Shown here: piece after piece, positions 54,407-64,000 of the stretch | Numbering within the stretch: the first letter of the stretch is position 1 | How the letters are laid out: each line of letters starts with the position of its first letter | Assembly: GCF_011388195.1 (NCBI RefSeq) | Contig: NZ_CP049990.1 | Location: 2,852,001-2,916,000 of the forward strand | DNA: 64,000 nucleotides | Origin: Pusillimonas sp. DMV24BSW_D | Lineage (GTDB): Bacteria; Pseudomonadota; Gammaproteobacteria; Burkholderiales; Burkholderiaceae_B | Direction: 5' to 3' | Translations under genes and position numbers: made by a program | The notes under the pieces: model-generated | Seen by the model: the letters and a program-made list of their open reading frames with translations, nothing else | What the model was told of the DNA's origin: nothing | Databases searched by the model: none

Positions 54407-55633
54407 CTAATTCATAAACCATTCTTTCATTCGGGCAAGAATGGTCTTTACGCTACCTTTCTGTTGCGCCACTTTCTTTCCCCTGGCGCGCTGTACCCGC
54501 GCCTCTGTCAACAACCCCATAACCGTAGAAAAGCGCGGATTACGCATCACATCGACCAAACTGCCTTCGTAAGATGGAACCGCAATGCGTACCGGTTTCA
54601 GAAATACGTCTTCAGCCAGCTCGACAATGCCCGGCAACAGCGCTGTTCCGCCAGTCAGCACCACACCCGAAGCCAGCAAATCTTCATAACCCGACTCCCG
54701 CACCACTTGCTGTACAAACGTAAACAACTCTTCCACGCGGGGCTCGATAACCGCACCCAGCGCCTGACGCTTAACCTGGCGATTGGGTCGATCTCCCAAC
54801 CCCGGCACTTCAATCTGCTCATCCGGATTCACCAAAATTTGCTTGGCGATCCCGTAACGCAGCTTGATTTCCTCGGCATCCGGTGTCGGCGTACGCAGCA
54901 TGGCGGCAATATCGCTGGTAATTTGATCACCGGCGATAGGAATAACAGCCGTATGACGTATCGCCCCGCCTGTGTAAATGGCGATATCCGTCGTGCCACC
55001 GCCGATATCAACCAGTACAACACCCAACTCTTTCTCGTCGGAGGTCAGGCAAGCCATGCTGGAAGCCAACGGCTGCAAAATCAAATCCTGCACCTCAAGA
55101 CCACAACGCCTGACGCACTTCACGATGTTTTGCGCGGCGCTCACTGCGCCCGTCACGATGTGCACACGAACTTCAAGACGTAGACCACTCATCCCAATGG
55201 GCTCTCGAATATCTTCCTGGGAGTCGACAATGAACTCTTGGGTTAAGACATGCAACACCTGTTGATCCGTTGGGATATTGACGGCTTTAGCGGTTTCAAT
55301 GACACGCGCCACATCGGTTGGCGTCACTTCCTTGTCTTTAACGGCAACCATCCCACTCGAGTTAAAACTGGTGATGTGGCTGCCCGCAATACCGGTATAA
55401 ACCTCTCGAATCTTGCAGTCGGCCATCAGCTCTGCCTCTTCGAGTGCCCGCTGAATAGAATTAACGGTTGCTTCAATATTGACCACCACGCCTTTACGCA
55501 TGCCCTGTGATTCGTGTTGACCCAGTCCGATTACTTCAAAACGGCCCTCAGGCAAAATTTCGGCTACCACCGCAACGACTTTGCTGGTACCGATATCCAG
55601 GGCAACGATCAAGTCCTTGATGTCACGAGTCAT
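54407..55633 (-). CDS. ftsA: Cell division protein FtsA
   Basis: 408 residues. Actin-like ATPase that ties FtsZ to the membrane. Visible parts are VALDIGTSKVVAVVAE (phosphate 1, about 9-24), the 1C domain (about 85-165), VVLVDIGGGTTDIAIYTGG (phosphate 2) and VVLTGGTALLPGIVELAE (adenosine loop). The C-terminal ILARMKEWFMN is the amphipathic membrane-targeting helix. It starts five bases after the ftsQ stop with a weak Shine-Dalgarno sequence. Confidence 0.97.
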   Translation of the reverse strand: MTRDIKDLIVALDIGTSKVVAVVAEILPEGRFEVIGLGQHESQGMRKGVVVNIEATVNSIQRALEEAELMADCKIREVYTGIAGSHITSFNSSGMVAVKDKEVTPTDVARVIETAKAVNIPTDQQVLHVLTQEFIVDSQEDIREPIGMSGLRLEVRVHIVTGAVSAAQNIVKCVRRCGLEVQDLILQPLASSMACLTSDEKELGVVLVDIGGGTTDIAIYTGGAIRHTAVIPIAGDQITSDIAAMLRTPTPDAEEIKLRYGIAKQILVNPDEQIEVPGLGDRPNRQVKRQALGAVIEPRVEELFTFVQQVVRESGYEDLLASGVVLTGGTALLPGIVELAEDVFLKPVRIAVPSYEGSLVDVMRNPRFSTVMGLLTEARVQRARGKKVAQQKGSVKTILARMKEWFMN

Positions 55634-55638
55634 AATTT

Positions 55639-56427
55639 TTATTCACCAGATGATTGAGTAGCCGGCGCCAAAGTAATGGCAAAGCCGTCGGGATAACGTA
55701 AATCGGCGCTGGCCACCTGCCCCTGCAGGCGAGCGGCCAACGCCGGCCAATTTCGAACAAACCTTTCAATTCGGGATGCAAAAGAAACCGCACCGGAGCG
55801 GCCATGCGGATCAGCCACATCAGCCGCTGGATCGCGACCTAAATTCAAATGCAAGCCATCCGACAGCTTCACAGACCACGCATAACGTGGGCTTAGTTCA
55901 ATCTGATCAACAGTGAGTCCCAACGGCGCAAACCAACGCAATAATTCGGCATAGCGCTGCACCACCAAACGCTCTGCATCTTCCGGCCCGGAGAATCGGG
56001 GTAAACGGGCATTGTCGGGTAACTCACCCTGATTAGCGCTGAACGCCTCGCCCCAGGTATTAATCATTTGGCCATCGTTCCAAATTGCCAATGGTTGTTG
56101 CTCTTCAAATCGAACCTGCAAGGTATTGGGCCACACCCGCCGCACACTGGCGTGCCGTACCCATGGCACTGCCTCAAAAACGCTGCGCGCCTTATCAAGG
56201 TCAATGGTGAAGAAATTTCCCGCCAGCCGTCCCGCAATGGTTGCCTGAACAGTTGGGGCCGAAACGTAACTCAAACTCTGAGACTCCATAGGTTCAATCT
56301 TGATCTGCGTGATGGAAAAATAAGGGCGCTGGACTAACCAGACAACAAACCCGGCAATCATGGCAACTACTGCCAGCAGTGCCAGCATGTTCGCCAAGAA
56401 GTTGATTACCCGGGCCTCGTTCACCAT
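55639..56427 (-). CDS. ftsQ: Cell division protein FtsQ
   Basis: 262 residues from ATG 56427. A GTG directly after it (56424) has better spacing to AAGGAG (five bases against two), so either may be used. A short cytoplasmic part and one transmembrane helix (about 10-33) lead to a POTRA domain (YFSITQIKIEPM onward, about 38-105) and a beta domain. WVRHASVRRVWPNTLQVRFEEQQPLAIW is the typical FtsQ core. FtsQ links FtsL/FtsB to the divisome. It begins eight bases after the ddl stop. Confidence 0.95.
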   Translation of the reverse strand: MVNEARVINFLANMLALLAVVAMIAGFVVWLVQRPYFSITQIKIEPMESQSLSYVSAPTVQATIAGRLAGNFFTIDLDKARSVFEAVPWVRHASVRRVWPNTLQVRFEEQQPLAIWNDGQMINTWGEAFSANQGELPDNARLPRFSGPEDAERLVVQRYAELLRWFAPLGLTVDQIELSPRYAWSVKLSDGLHLNLGRDPAADVADPHGRSGAVSFASRIERFVRNWPALAARLQGQVASADLRYPDGFAITLAPATQSSGE

Positions 56428-56435
56428 GTCTCCTT

Positions 56436-57389
56436 TTATAGACTCATGGGATCCGACGCCTGCACTTTGCACGACGCCGTCTCGAGTATCGCCAAACATA
56501 AGTCGGCATAATCCAGTCCTGCCGCTGCAGCCCCCATCGGCACTAAAGAGTGACTTGTCATTCCAGGCGAAGTATTCATTTCAAGCAACCAAGGCTGACC
56601 ATGTTTGTCAAGCATGAAATCGGCACGCCCCCAGCCTTCGCAACCCAATTCGATATAAGCCTGTTCCGCTAAATGAATCAATTGCACAGTCAAGTCTTTA
56701 CCCACTTCCGCCGGACACACATAACGCGTGTCATTCGAAAGGTATTTATGTTCATAATCGTAATTACCACCCGGTGCGATAATTTCAACGGCCGGCAGTG
56801 CTCTGACCTCACGACCTTTGCCTAATACCGGCACGGTCAATTCACGCCCGTCCACAAATGTCTCAAGCAGCACTTCGGTATCGAAACGAGCAGCCAAACG
56901 ATAGGCTGCCAGCAACTCGCTTTCGTCAGTCACCTTGGTAATGCCAAGCGTCGACCCTTCATGAGGCGGCTTCACAATTAACGGCATTCCAACGTGCTGC
57001 AACGCCTCATCCAACCCTTCCTCTGACTGCACTACGGCATAACCTGGCGTCGGTAAACCGGCATTCAACCAAATGCGTTTGGTCATGATTTTGTTCATAG
57101 CCAGGCTGGAAGCCATCGTTCCACTTCCGGTATAGGGCACCCCCATGAGTTCCAACAAGCCCTGCACTGTTCCGTCTTCACCGTAACGCCCATGCAGCGC
57201 AATAAAAACACGGTCGAAACCCGACTGCACCAATTCCGTGAGGCTACGTTCCCCCGTATCAAACAAATGCGCGTCCACCCCACGGCTACGTAAAGCCTCA
57301 TAAACGCCTTTACCCGACATTAGAGAAACCTCGCGCTCGGCAGAGGTGCCACCGTACAAAACGCCTACGCGACCATAATCAAGACTCAT
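56436..57389 (-). CDS. ddl: D-alanine--D-alanine ligase
   Basis: 317 residues. ATP-grasp enzyme that makes D-Ala-D-Ala for the pentapeptide. Motifs are [17 protein letters not shown] (N-terminal domain), [26 protein letters not shown] in two parts, the ATP-grasp [14 protein letters not shown], and [19 protein letters not shown] at the metal site. It overlaps murC by four bases (ATGA). Position between murC and ftsQ makes it the DdlB-type copy. Confidence 0.97.
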   Translation of the reverse strand: MSLDYGRVGVLYGGTSAEREVSLMSGKGVYEALRSRGVDAHLFDTGERSLTELVQSGFDRVFIALHGRYGEDGTVQGLLELMGVPYTGSGTMASSLAMNKIMTKRIWLNAGLPTPGYAVVQSEEGLDEALQHVGMPLIVKPPHEGSTLGITKVTDESELLAAYRLAARFDTEVLLETFVDGRELTVPVLGKGREVRALPAVEIIAPGGNYDYEHKYLSNDTRYVCPAEVGKDLTVQLIHLAEQAYIELGCEGWGRADFMLDKHGQPWLLEMNTSPGMTSHSLVPMGAAAAGLDYADLCLAILETASCKVQASDPMSL

Positions 57390-58792
57390 ACCAACTCCCC
57401 CACTCTAGACGGCACCTTGCTGATTGATCCCGCCCCCATCACAATCACGACGTCACCATCTTCAACAAAATCCAAAATGGCCTGAGGCATATCGGCAACG
57501 TTCTCTACAAATACAGGCTCAACTTTGCCGGCAACACGCACCGCGCGCGTTAACGCACGACCATCGGCGGCAACCAGAGCCGGCTCGCCTGCGGCATAAA
57601 CCTCTGTTAGCAATACGGCATCCGCACGGCTTAATACTTTTACAAAATCCTCGAAACAGTCTCGCGTGCGGGTATATCGATGCGGCTGAAATGCAAGAAC
57701 GATACGACGATTCGGCCAGGCTCCTCTGGCCGCCTCAAGTGTTGCCTGCATCTCAACCGGATGATGGCCATAGTCGTCGATCAGAGTAAATTCCCCACCA
57801 CCGTGCGCTGCAGACACCGGGAAATTCCCAACTTGAGTAAAACGCCGCCCAACGCCATTAAATTCAGCCAGCGCCGAAACGATCGCGGCATCCTCCACAC
57901 CCAACTCAGTCGCAACCGCAATAGCCGCCAAGGCGTTCTGTACATTGTGGCGCCCGGGTAAGTTCAAGGTAACAGACAGCACAGGCAGCTCGCCCGACGA
58001 GGTACGTCGCATCACATCAAATGACATCCTGGCTTCGCGCGGCTTCACGTTAACTGCACGAATCAGCGCTTCTTCATTAAAACCATACGTTGTTACCGGA
58101 CGCGAGATAAAAGGAATAATTTCCTTTACATACGCATCATCACTACACACGACGGCACTGCCGTAGAACGGCAAACGATGTGTAAACTCAATGAATGCAC
58201 TTTTCAATCGGGCGACATCGTGACCATAGGTATCCATATGGTCAACGTCAATATTAGTGATGATCGCCATCACGGGTAGCAAATTAAGGAATGAGGCATC
58301 AGACTCATCGGCCTCAACAACGATGTAGTCGCCCTGTCCCAAACGAGCATTTGCACCTGCAGACGTTAACCGCCCCCCAATCACGAAGGTGGGATCGAGA
58401 TCACCTGCAGCCAACACACTTGCGACCAAACTGGTGGTCGTTGTTTTTCCATGTGTCCCTGCCACCGCGATGCCACGCTTCAGTCGCATCAGTTCAGCCA
58501 GCATCAAGGCGCGCGGAACAACCGGAATTCGCGCAGCCCGGGCTGCCAAGACCTCGGGATTGTCGGATGTGACAGCCGTTGAGGTGACCAACGCGCCCAC
58601 GCCTTTGATATTGGCGGCGTCATGGCCAATCATGACACGCGCGCCTAAAGACGCTAAACGTCGCGTGACGGCCGACTCCTGAATATCCGAACCGCTAATG
58701 GCATATCCAAGATTCAAAAGAACCTCGGCAATACCGCTCATGCCAGAGCCACCGATCCCCACAAAATGAATACTTTGAATTCGATGCTTCAT
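57386..58792 (-). CDS. murC: UDP-N-acetylmuramate--L-alanine ligase MurC
   Basis: 468 residues from ATG 58792, which has GGAGGT upstream and overlaps the murG stop (ATGA); nine extra upstream codons are not part of the family. MurC adds the first amino acid, L-Ala, to UDP-MurNAc. [18 protein letters not shown] is the Rossmann-like UDP site, [14 protein letters not shown] the P-loop, [11 protein letters not shown] the Walker B region, and [14 protein letters not shown] the C-terminal domain motif. Confidence 0.97.
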   Translation of the reverse strand: MKHRIQSIHFVGIGGSGMSGIAEVLLNLGYAISGSDIQESAVTRRLASLGARVMIGHDAANIKGVGALVTSTAVTSDNPEVLAARAARIPVVPRALMLAELMRLKRGIAVAGTHGKTTTTSLVASVLAAGDLDPTFVIGGRLTSAGANARLGQGDYIVVEADESDASFLNLLPVMAIITNIDVDHMDTYGHDVARLKSAFIEFTHRLPFYGSAVVCSDDAYVKEIIPFISRPVTTYGFNEEALIRAVNVKPREARMSFDVMRRTSSGELPVLSVTLNLPGRHNVQNALAAIAVATELGVEDAAIVSALAEFNGVGRRFTQVGNFPVSAAHGGGEFTLIDDYGHHPVEMQATLEAARGAWPNRRIVLAFQPHRYTRTRDCFEDFVKVLSRADAVLLTEVYAAGEPALVAADGRALTRAVRVAGKVEPVFVENVADMPQAILDFVEDGDVVIVMGAGSISKVPSRVGELV

Positions 58793-59862
58793 GCGGACCT
58801 CCTGACGGCGCTCTCGCATGCATCGGCAATCATTTGCGCCGCGTTCAAAAATGCATGTTCATGTGCATGGCCCGCCACAATAGCCAGCCCGTCGCGTGTT
58901 TGCTCACCCAGCCATTTTGCTAGCCACTCCGGAGTAAAAGCCCTTTGCGGTTGAAGCCACCCCCCATGACAATCGCTCAGATAACGCGCATTAGCGGTTT
59001 GATGATCATCAATGGCATGCGGTAAAGGAACAAACAAAGCTGCTACTCCGGCCGCAGCAACTTCCGCCACCGTCATCGCGCCGGCACGACAAATCAACAC
59101 ATCAGCTTGCGCCAAAGCCGCTCCCATATCTTCAATAAACGCAACACAGTTTGCTTTTATTTCATGCGTTTCATAACTGTGCCGAACACTATCCAAATGC
59201 TGCTCACCTGATTGATGCGTCACAATAGGACGCGCTTGCGGCGACAAAAGCGCCAGCGCAGCAGGCACGACCTGATTCAACGGACGCGCGCCCAAACTTC
59301 CTCCAAGAACCAAAAGACGCAAAGGCCCTTGTCTCTGACCATACCGTTGTTGCGCCGGCAACCTGCTGATGACGTCCGAGCGGACCGGATTACCTACCAT
59401 CAATGCGCCCGGCAAAGCACCCGGAAACCCCACCAGCACTTTACGTGCCATACGAGCAAGCCAGCGATTTGCCGTGCCGGCAATCGCATTCTGTTCATGG
59501 ACCAACAGCGGAATACCGGCCAATCGGGCCATCAACCCACCGGGGAAAGCAACATATCCGCCCATGCCCAAAACAACGTCAGGCTGAACTCTACGCAAAG
59601 CTTTGCGCGCCTGCAGGCAGGCACGAAACAAACGAAACGGCAGTGCCAACAATGCTCCTGCACCTTTTCCACGCAAGCCGGAAAAACGTAACGGCTCCAT
59701 GGGAAGGCCGCGCGCGGCAACCAAATGCCCTTCCATCTTTTCTGGATGCCCCAGCCAGACCACGCGCCAGCCACGGGTTTGCATTTCTTCGGCAACAGCC
59801 AAACCCGGCATAATATGACCGCCGGTACCGCCTGCCATGACCAAAAGGGTTTTGGTATTCAT
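58789..59862 (-). CDS. murG: Lipid II-forming N-acetylglucosaminyltransferase MurG
   Basis: 357 residues. GT28 peripheral membrane enzyme that adds GlcNAc from UDP-GlcNAc to lipid I. The glycine-rich loop [19 protein letters not shown] (about 9-27), the second loop [14 protein letters not shown] and the UDP-GlcNAc site [15 protein letters not shown] are present. It overlaps ftsW (ATGA, four bases) and murC (four bases), so the run is translationally coupled. Confidence 0.97.
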   Translation of the reverse strand: MNTKTLLVMAGGTGGHIMPGLAVAEEMQTRGWRVVWLGHPEKMEGHLVAARGLPMEPLRFSGLRGKGAGALLALPFRLFRACLQARKALRRVQPDVVLGMGGYVAFPGGLMARLAGIPLLVHEQNAIAGTANRWLARMARKVLVGFPGALPGALMVGNPVRSDVISRLPAQQRYGQRQGPLRLLVLGGSLGARPLNQVVPAALALLSPQARPIVTHQSGEQHLDSVRHSYETHEIKANCVAFIEDMGAALAQADVLICRAGAMTVAEVAAAGVAALFVPLPHAIDDHQTANARYLSDCHGGWLQPQRAFTPEWLAKWLGEQTRDGLAIVAGHAHEHAFLNAAQMIADACESAVRRSA

Positions 59863-61052
59863 GTCCGTTTCCCCCTCATCATGTTGCGGCTCTCGAAGTC
59901 GACACGCAGCAACAAAGCGACCGCGGCCATATTCATCACAATGCCCGATCCGCCATAGCTAACCAGGGGTAACGTCAGGCCTTTGGTGGGCAATAAACCC
60001 ACACATACACCTATATTGATAAAAGCCTGAATACCAAACCATAAAGCCACACCTTGCGCAACCAAACCGTTAAAGACCCGCTCCATCGCGAAGGCTTGAC
60101 GCCCAATATCGAAGGCCCGCCATATCAACAGGAGAAACGCGGCGACAACCGCCGCCACACCGACAAACCCCAGCTCCTCCCCGATTACCGCAACAATGAA
60201 GTCGGTATGCGCTTCAGGCAAATAATGCAACTTCTCAACACTGGCACCGAGACCGACACCAAACCACTCGCCGCGCCCCAGCGCAATTAAAGAGTGCGAA
60301 AGTTGATACGCGCTACCGTAAATGTTGTCGGGATTCCAGGGGTCCAAGTACGCAAATAGACGTTCACGACGCCATGGCGCCAACCAAATCAACAACACAA
60401 AACTGGTAAGCAAAATGCCAATCAATGCTGAAAACAAGCGCCCGTTCAACCCCCCAATAAACAGCAAGCCAACTGCGATGGCAACAATAACAATAAATGC
60501 GCCCAGATCGGGTTCAAGCAGCACCGCACTGCCGACAGCAGCCAACGCGAACGCCATAGGCAGAAAGCCTCTGGAAAAACTTTGCATATGCTCCCGTTTG
60601 CGTACCGTATACGCGGCGGCATAGAGACAAATCGCAAGTTTCATCATTTCGGAAGGCTGAAAATTCACCGGCCCAAGGGGTAACCAACGACGCGCGCCAT
60701 TGACTTCACGGCCAATCCCCGGAATCAATACAATGACAAGAAGCAACAGACAAAGGAGAAACAATGGTACCGCCAGCTTCTCCCATACACGCATTGGAAT
60801 GCTAAAAGCGAAAATCGCCGCGATAAGGCCCAACGTAATAAAAGTGGCATGCCGGAAGACAAAATAATACCGCCCGTAATTTGCGTAACGTGGTCCATCC
60901 GCCAGAGCAATGGAGGCGGAATAAACCATTAACAAACCAAACAGCACCAAAGACACGGCAACAATCAACACACTCATGTCCAACAGCGGCAAACGGGTGC
61001 GCCCCGGCTTAACCGCATTGATGCCACTGGTCAGTTCCGCAAATAAACTCAT
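59859..61052 (-). CDS. ftsW: Peptidoglycan glycosyltransferase FtsW
   Basis: 397 residues with about ten transmembrane helices. SEDS-family polymerase that works with FtsI (PBP3) to make septal peptidoglycan. Family stretches are [38 protein letters not shown] when read in parts, [29 protein letters not shown] in parts (including the conserved Asp), and [14 protein letters not shown] near the C-terminus. Position between murD and murG is standard for FtsW rather than RodA. Confidence 0.97.
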   Translation of the reverse strand: MSLFAELTSGINAVKPGRTRLPLLDMSVLIVAVSLVLFGLLMVYSASIALADGPRYANYGRYYFVFRHATFITLGLIAAIFAFSIPMRVWEKLAVPLFLLCLLLLVIVLIPGIGREVNGARRWLPLGPVNFQPSEMMKLAICLYAAAYTVRKREHMQSFSRGFLPMAFALAAVGSAVLLEPDLGAFIVIVAIAVGLLFIGGLNGRLFSALIGILLTSFVLLIWLAPWRRERLFAYLDPWNPDNIYGSAYQLSHSLIALGRGEWFGVGLGASVEKLHYLPEAHTDFIVAVIGEELGFVGVAAVVAAFLLLIWRAFDIGRQAFAMERVFNGLVAQGVALWFGIQAFINIGVCVGLLPTKGLTLPLVSYGGSGIVMNMAAVALLLRVDFESRNMMRGKRT

Positions 61053-62584
61053 GCCACCTCCCCGTGATCCAGTGCCAGTGAATTCACTGCATCAATGAAC
61101 GCCTGGGCACGATGCGCATAATTCCTGAACATATCCATACTTGCACACGCAGGCGACAACACAACTGCATGACCCGGCTTAGCCATAGACATTGCACGGG
61201 TCACTGCTGAGTCCATATCCGTTGCGCGCTCAACGGGCATATCCATGCCCTCGAGCGACGCTTGAATGAGTCCGGCATCGTGACCAATTAACACCACACC
61301 CACTGCATGACGGGAAACCGCCTTCGCCAGCAAAGAGAAGTCTTGCCCTTTACCCAAGCCACCGGCGATCAATACAACCGGCTGCCCCAAGCCTTCAAGC
61401 GCCGCCACAGTTGCACCAACGTTAGTTCCCTTGCTGTCGTTAATGAAATCAACTCCGGCAATCGAACGAACAAACTCTGTGCGATTGGGCTCACCGACAT
61501 AATCACGTATCGCATGCAGCAGTGGCGCCCAGGGCAACCCTACCGCGCGGGCCAGTAACAGCGCCGCAAGCGCATTCATGGCATTGTGGCGCCCACGCAC
61601 ACGCAGCGCATCACTGGGCATAAGCTGCACAACGCGACCCGATTTTCGCAAGGGCTTCTCGGTTTCTTTGCGACGACGCACAGATTGAGGAATCTCAAAA
61701 TCGTCTGGCTCGGCAGCCAACAACCAACTGACGCCCTGCTCAACATCCAGCCCCAGGTCACCAACAAAGCGGGGGAGGTCTGAACCAAAACTGCGTACCG
61801 ATAATGCGCCGAGCTCGTCTACCATTTTGCTCACCGTGTCATCATCGCGATTAACCACGGCCATATCGGCCCACTGCAGAAGCTTGGCCTTTGCCTGTAT
61901 ATACGCCTGAATCGAACCGTGCCAATCCAGATGATCTTGCGAAATGTTCAAAACCACTGCTGCATCCGGACGCAAACTATGGGTTGAAACCAATTGAAAA
62001 CTGGACAGCTCCAATACCCATACTTCGGGCAACTCTTCAGCGTCCAGGGCAGCCGTTAAGGCAGCAAGAGCGGCAGGGCTGATATTACCGGCGGCTACCG
62101 CCGACAGCCCGCACCCCTGCATCAAGTGGCGCGTCATCGCGGTAACCGTTGTTTTCCCGTTTGTCCCTGTGACGGCCAGTACCCGAGGTGTATAACCCTG
62201 CTCACTCATATCACGCAAGGCGCGCGCAAACAGCTCAATTTCACTAATAACTTCAATGTCCTGCTGACGCACCTTGGCAAGAAACTCCGCCACGCCGGGT
62301 GAACCCGGCTCCAAGCCAGGACTGATCACAACACTGGCAACCAAGTCCAGACTAGATTCACTTAAAGCATTCGCTCCAAAGCAAAACTCAATGTTTGATG
62401 CATCCACTGCTTCCTTCAGCCGACTCCAGCCGGGTGGGTTGTCGCGCGTATCGACGACCCGCAACGGCACGCCCGCTCGCGCGCACCATAGCGCTGCGGC
62501 CAAGCCTGTCTCACCCAATCCTAGAATCAGAACCGTGCGATCAGTTAAAAAAGAAGGGAAGCGATATTCCACCAAACTGCTCAC
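61049..62584 (-). CDS. murD: UDP-N-acetylmuramoyl-L-alanine--D-glutamate ligase MurD
   Basis: 511 residues from a GTG that overlaps the mraY stop (GTGA); 28 further upstream codons exist inside mraY but are not family-like. MurD adds D-Glu. [21 protein letters not shown] is the UDP-MurNAc domain, [18 protein letters not shown] the P-loop, [12 protein letters not shown] and [19 protein letters not shown] the catalytic-domain motifs. It is longer than E. coli MurD (438), with an insertion of about 50 residues around 270-330 that contains a basic segment ([15 protein letters not shown]). Confidence 0.96.
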   Translation of the reverse strand: MSSLVEYRFPSFLTDRTVLILGLGETGLAAALWCARAGVPLRVVDTRDNPPGWSRLKEAVDASNIEFCFGANALSESSLDLVASVVISPGLEPGSPGVAEFLAKVRQQDIEVISEIELFARALRDMSEQGYTPRVLAVTGTNGKTTVTAMTRHLMQGCGLSAVAAGNISPAALAALTAALDAEELPEVWVLELSSFQLVSTHSLRPDAAVVLNISQDHLDWHGSIQAYIQAKAKLLQWADMAVVNRDDDTVSKMVDELGALSVRSFGSDLPRFVGDLGLDVEQGVSWLLAAEPDDFEIPQSVRRRKETEKPLRKSGRVVQLMPSDALRVRGRHNAMNALAALLLARAVGLPWAPLLHAIRDYVGEPNRTEFVRSIAGVDFINDSKGTNVGATVAALEGLGQPVVLIAGGLGKGQDFSLLAKAVSRHAVGVVLIGHDAGLIQASLEGMDMPVERATDMDSAVTRAMSMAKPGHAVVLSPACASMDMFRNYAHRAQAFIDAVNSLALDHGEVA

Positions 62585-63753
62585 CGTAGTTTCAAGGTTG
62601 CCAATCCCACCAGCACTAACATCATGCTGATAATCCAAAAGCGCACGACCACTTGTGTTTCTTTCCAACCACCCACTTCAAAATGATGGTGCAAAGGCGC
62701 CATACGAAATATTCGTCGTCCTTCGCCATAACGCCGCTTCGTGTACTTGAAGTACGCCACCTGCATCATGACCGACAAGGTTTCCACGACGAAAACGCCG
62801 CCCATGATGAACAACACTATTTCCTGTCGCACAATCACGGCAATGGTTCCCAACGCACCACCCAAGGCCAAAGCCCCCACGTCACCCATAAAAACCTGGG
62901 CGGGATAGGTGTTGAACCATAAAAAGGCCAACCCCGCACCCGCGATCGCGGCGCATAACACCATAAGCTCGGAGGCCCCGGGAATATAGGGAAACAAAAG
63001 ATATTTGGAGTAATCGACCCTGCCGACAACGTAGGCAAAAATCCCCAATGCGCTGCCCACCATGACGGTTGGCATAATGGCCAAACCATCGAGGCCGTCA
63101 GTCAGGTTAACGGCGTTACTGGAACCCACAATGACAAACCAGGTCAGTGCAACAAATCCAAATACCCCCAAGGGGTAACTGACACTCTTGAAAAACGGCA
63201 CAATCAAGTCGGCTCTTTCCGGCAAGGCCATCGTAAAACCGCTTGAAACCCAGTTGGTGAATAACGGCCATAGGTCGGCGTTAGCCGGCGCAGACACTGC
63301 AAATGCCAAATAAACCGCAGCCACAATACCAATTAACGCCTGCCAGAAAAATTTGTGACGCGATTTCATGCCTTCCGGATCACGATGCACGACTTTCCGA
63401 TAGTCATCGACCCAACCAATCCAGCCAAAACCAAAAGTAACCAACAGCACAACCCAAACGAAACGATTGGTCCAATCCGCCCATAACAATGTGCTGACGG
63501 CGATAGAGATAAGAATCAGCGCCCCACCCATTGTGGGCGTGCCTGTTTTTACCAGGTGAGTTTGAGGACCATAGCTACGGACGGCCTGACCGATTTTCAA
63601 TGCCGTTAATCTGCGAATAACCGCCGGCCCTGCGACCAGGCCAATCAGCAATGCCGTTGCGCATGCCAGTACGGCGCGCAACGTAATATATTCAAAAACA
63701 GCAAAAGCACGAATATGCTCTTCAGACAACCACCGCGCCAATTCAAGCAACAT
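62581..63753 (-). CDS. mraY: Phospho-N-acetylmuramoyl-pentapeptide-transferase MraY
   Basis: 390 residues from ATG 63753; five upstream codons belong to the overlapping end of murF (11 bases). MraY transfers phospho-MurNAc-pentapeptide to undecaprenyl phosphate, giving lipid I. About ten transmembrane helices. Conserved loops are [33 protein letters not shown] (the Asp pair in two loops), [14 protein letters not shown], and [17 protein letters not shown] with the HHH motif. Overlaps murD by four bases. Confidence 0.98.
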   Translation of the reverse strand: MLLELARWLSEEHIRAFAVFEYITLRAVLACATALLIGLVAGPAVIRRLTALKIGQAVRSYGPQTHLVKTGTPTMGGALILISIAVSTLLWADWTNRFVWVVLLVTFGFGWIGWVDDYRKVVHRDPEGMKSRHKFFWQALIGIVAAVYLAFAVSAPANADLWPLFTNWVSSGFTMALPERADLIVPFFKSVSYPLGVFGFVALTWFVIVGSSNAVNLTDGLDGLAIMPTVMVGSALGIFAYVVGRVDYSKYLLFPYIPGASELMVLCAAIAGAGLAFLWFNTYPAQVFMGDVGALALGGALGTIAVIVRQEIVLFIMGGVFVVETLSVMMQVAYFKYTKRRYGEGRRIFRMAPLHHHFEVGGWKETQVVVRFWIISMMLVLVGLATLKLR

Positions 63754-64000
63754 GGTGTGCCCCCCCATTCAATGATTGTTTTTGTTTCATGGCATGAACC
63801 ACGCGCTCCATCTTGCTGCTGCGGGAACCTTTTACTAAAACATGGGCCGGCATCAAAGTGCGTAACGCCGAGAGCAACGTATCGATATCAGCAAAAGAGT
63901 ACGCCCCATCCCCAAAAGCGACCGCGCAATCCTTAGCCGCAGCACCTAGCGTCAGCAAAACATCAATACCTTGTGCACGTGCATAACGCCCCACTTCCGC
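63743..64000 (-). CDS. murF: UDP-N-acetylmuramoyl-tripeptide--D-alanyl-D-alanine ligase MurF (C-terminal end only)
   Basis: The last 85 codons of a gene that continues past the window end. The segment [18 protein letters not shown], the later [17 protein letters not shown] and the position directly before mraY identify the C-terminal domain of MurF, which adds D-Ala-D-Ala to the UDP-MurNAc tripeptide. The stop lies 11 bases inside mraY. Confidence 0.9.
   Translation of the reverse strand, partial: AEVGRYARAQGIDVLLTLGAAAKDCAVAFGDGAYSFADIDTLLSALRTLMPAHVLVKGSRSSKMERVVHAMKQKQSLNGGAHHVA

Noticed and set aside
54344-55183. 279-residue open frame opposite ftsA
   Set aside because: Shadow of ftsA; composition is rich in His, Gln and Arg as in other antisense frames.

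Overview
The window is ordinary chromosomal DNA from a Gram-negative betaproteobacterium. Gene content and order point to Burkholderiales, probably Alcaligenaceae. This rests on the dcw order ddl-ftsQ-ftsA-ftsZ-lpxC running on to dciA/M23 peptidase/secA, the tsaE-amiC-mutL-miaA block, the hda-HAD-pcnB-folK block, and outer-membrane genes (lptD, surA, lpxC, gmhB). Base composition is moderate and even, genes are tightly packed, and no gene-free stretch exceeds about 245 bp. I saw no prophage, insertion sequence, CRISPR array or plasmid-type gene.

Layout. 1-6.0 kb (minus): an AddA-like helicase-nuclease, cut by the window start, and its AddB-like nuclease partner. 6.1-9.5 kb (plus): xerD, a membrane-anchored diguanylate cyclase and a His-rich CDF metal exporter. 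9.6-12.8 kb (minus): a DUF2165 membrane protein, a Tat-exported beta-carbonic anhydrase, an HpcH/HpaI aldolase and a quinone oxidoreductase, preceded by tRNA-Arg(CCT). 13.2-17.8 kb (plus): tsaE-amiC-mutL-miaA, converging on purM. 18.9-22.2 kb (plus): hda, a HAD phosphatase, pcnB and folK. 22.2-24.5 kb (minus): class I fumarase and a crotonase. 24.7-31.6 kb (plus): glyQ-glyS-gmhB-plsC, a YgjP-like metalloprotease, gloA and an SpmA/SpmB-like membrane protein. 31.6-36.3 kb (minus): lptD-surA-rsmA. 36.4-38.9 kb (plus): amgK-murU and a coiled-coil membrane protein. 39-43.8 kb (minus): a cupin, tRNA-Lys(TTT), a GH31-like protein and MnmC. 43.9-47.5 kb (plus): an inositol-monophosphatase-family protein, an M20 amidohydrolase and mgtE. 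47.6-64 kb (mostly minus): secA, an M23 peptidase, dciA (plus), lpxC, ftsZ, ftsA, ftsQ, ddl, murC, murG, ftsW, murD, mraY and the end of murF.

How the genes work together. Much of the window is cell-envelope biogenesis. MurF-MraY-MurD-MurG-MurC-Ddl make lipid II; FtsW/Q/A/Z build the divisome; AmiC and the M23 protein cut or regulate peptidoglycan; AmgK-MurU recycle MurNAc into UDP-MurNAc; LpxC, GmhB and LptD serve lipopolysaccharide; SurA and SecA serve envelope protein export. A second theme is genome and RNA upkeep: AddAB-like, XerD, MutL, Hda, DciA, TsaE, MiaA, MnmC, RsmA and PcnB.

I found no convincing undescribed multi-gene system. The best leads are two neighbouring proteins that keep a recognisable fold but have lost canonical active-site residues. 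One is the GH31-like protein, with Asn at the aligned nucleophile position. The other is MnmC, whose N-terminal methyltransferase half has lost its SAM-binding and catalytic motifs while the FAD half looks intact. Smaller leads are a natural seven-histidine run in the CDF exporter, a Tat-exported carbonic anhydrase, an unusual LptD cysteine arrangement, and surA directly next to rsmA with no pdxA. All alignments here were made by eye.
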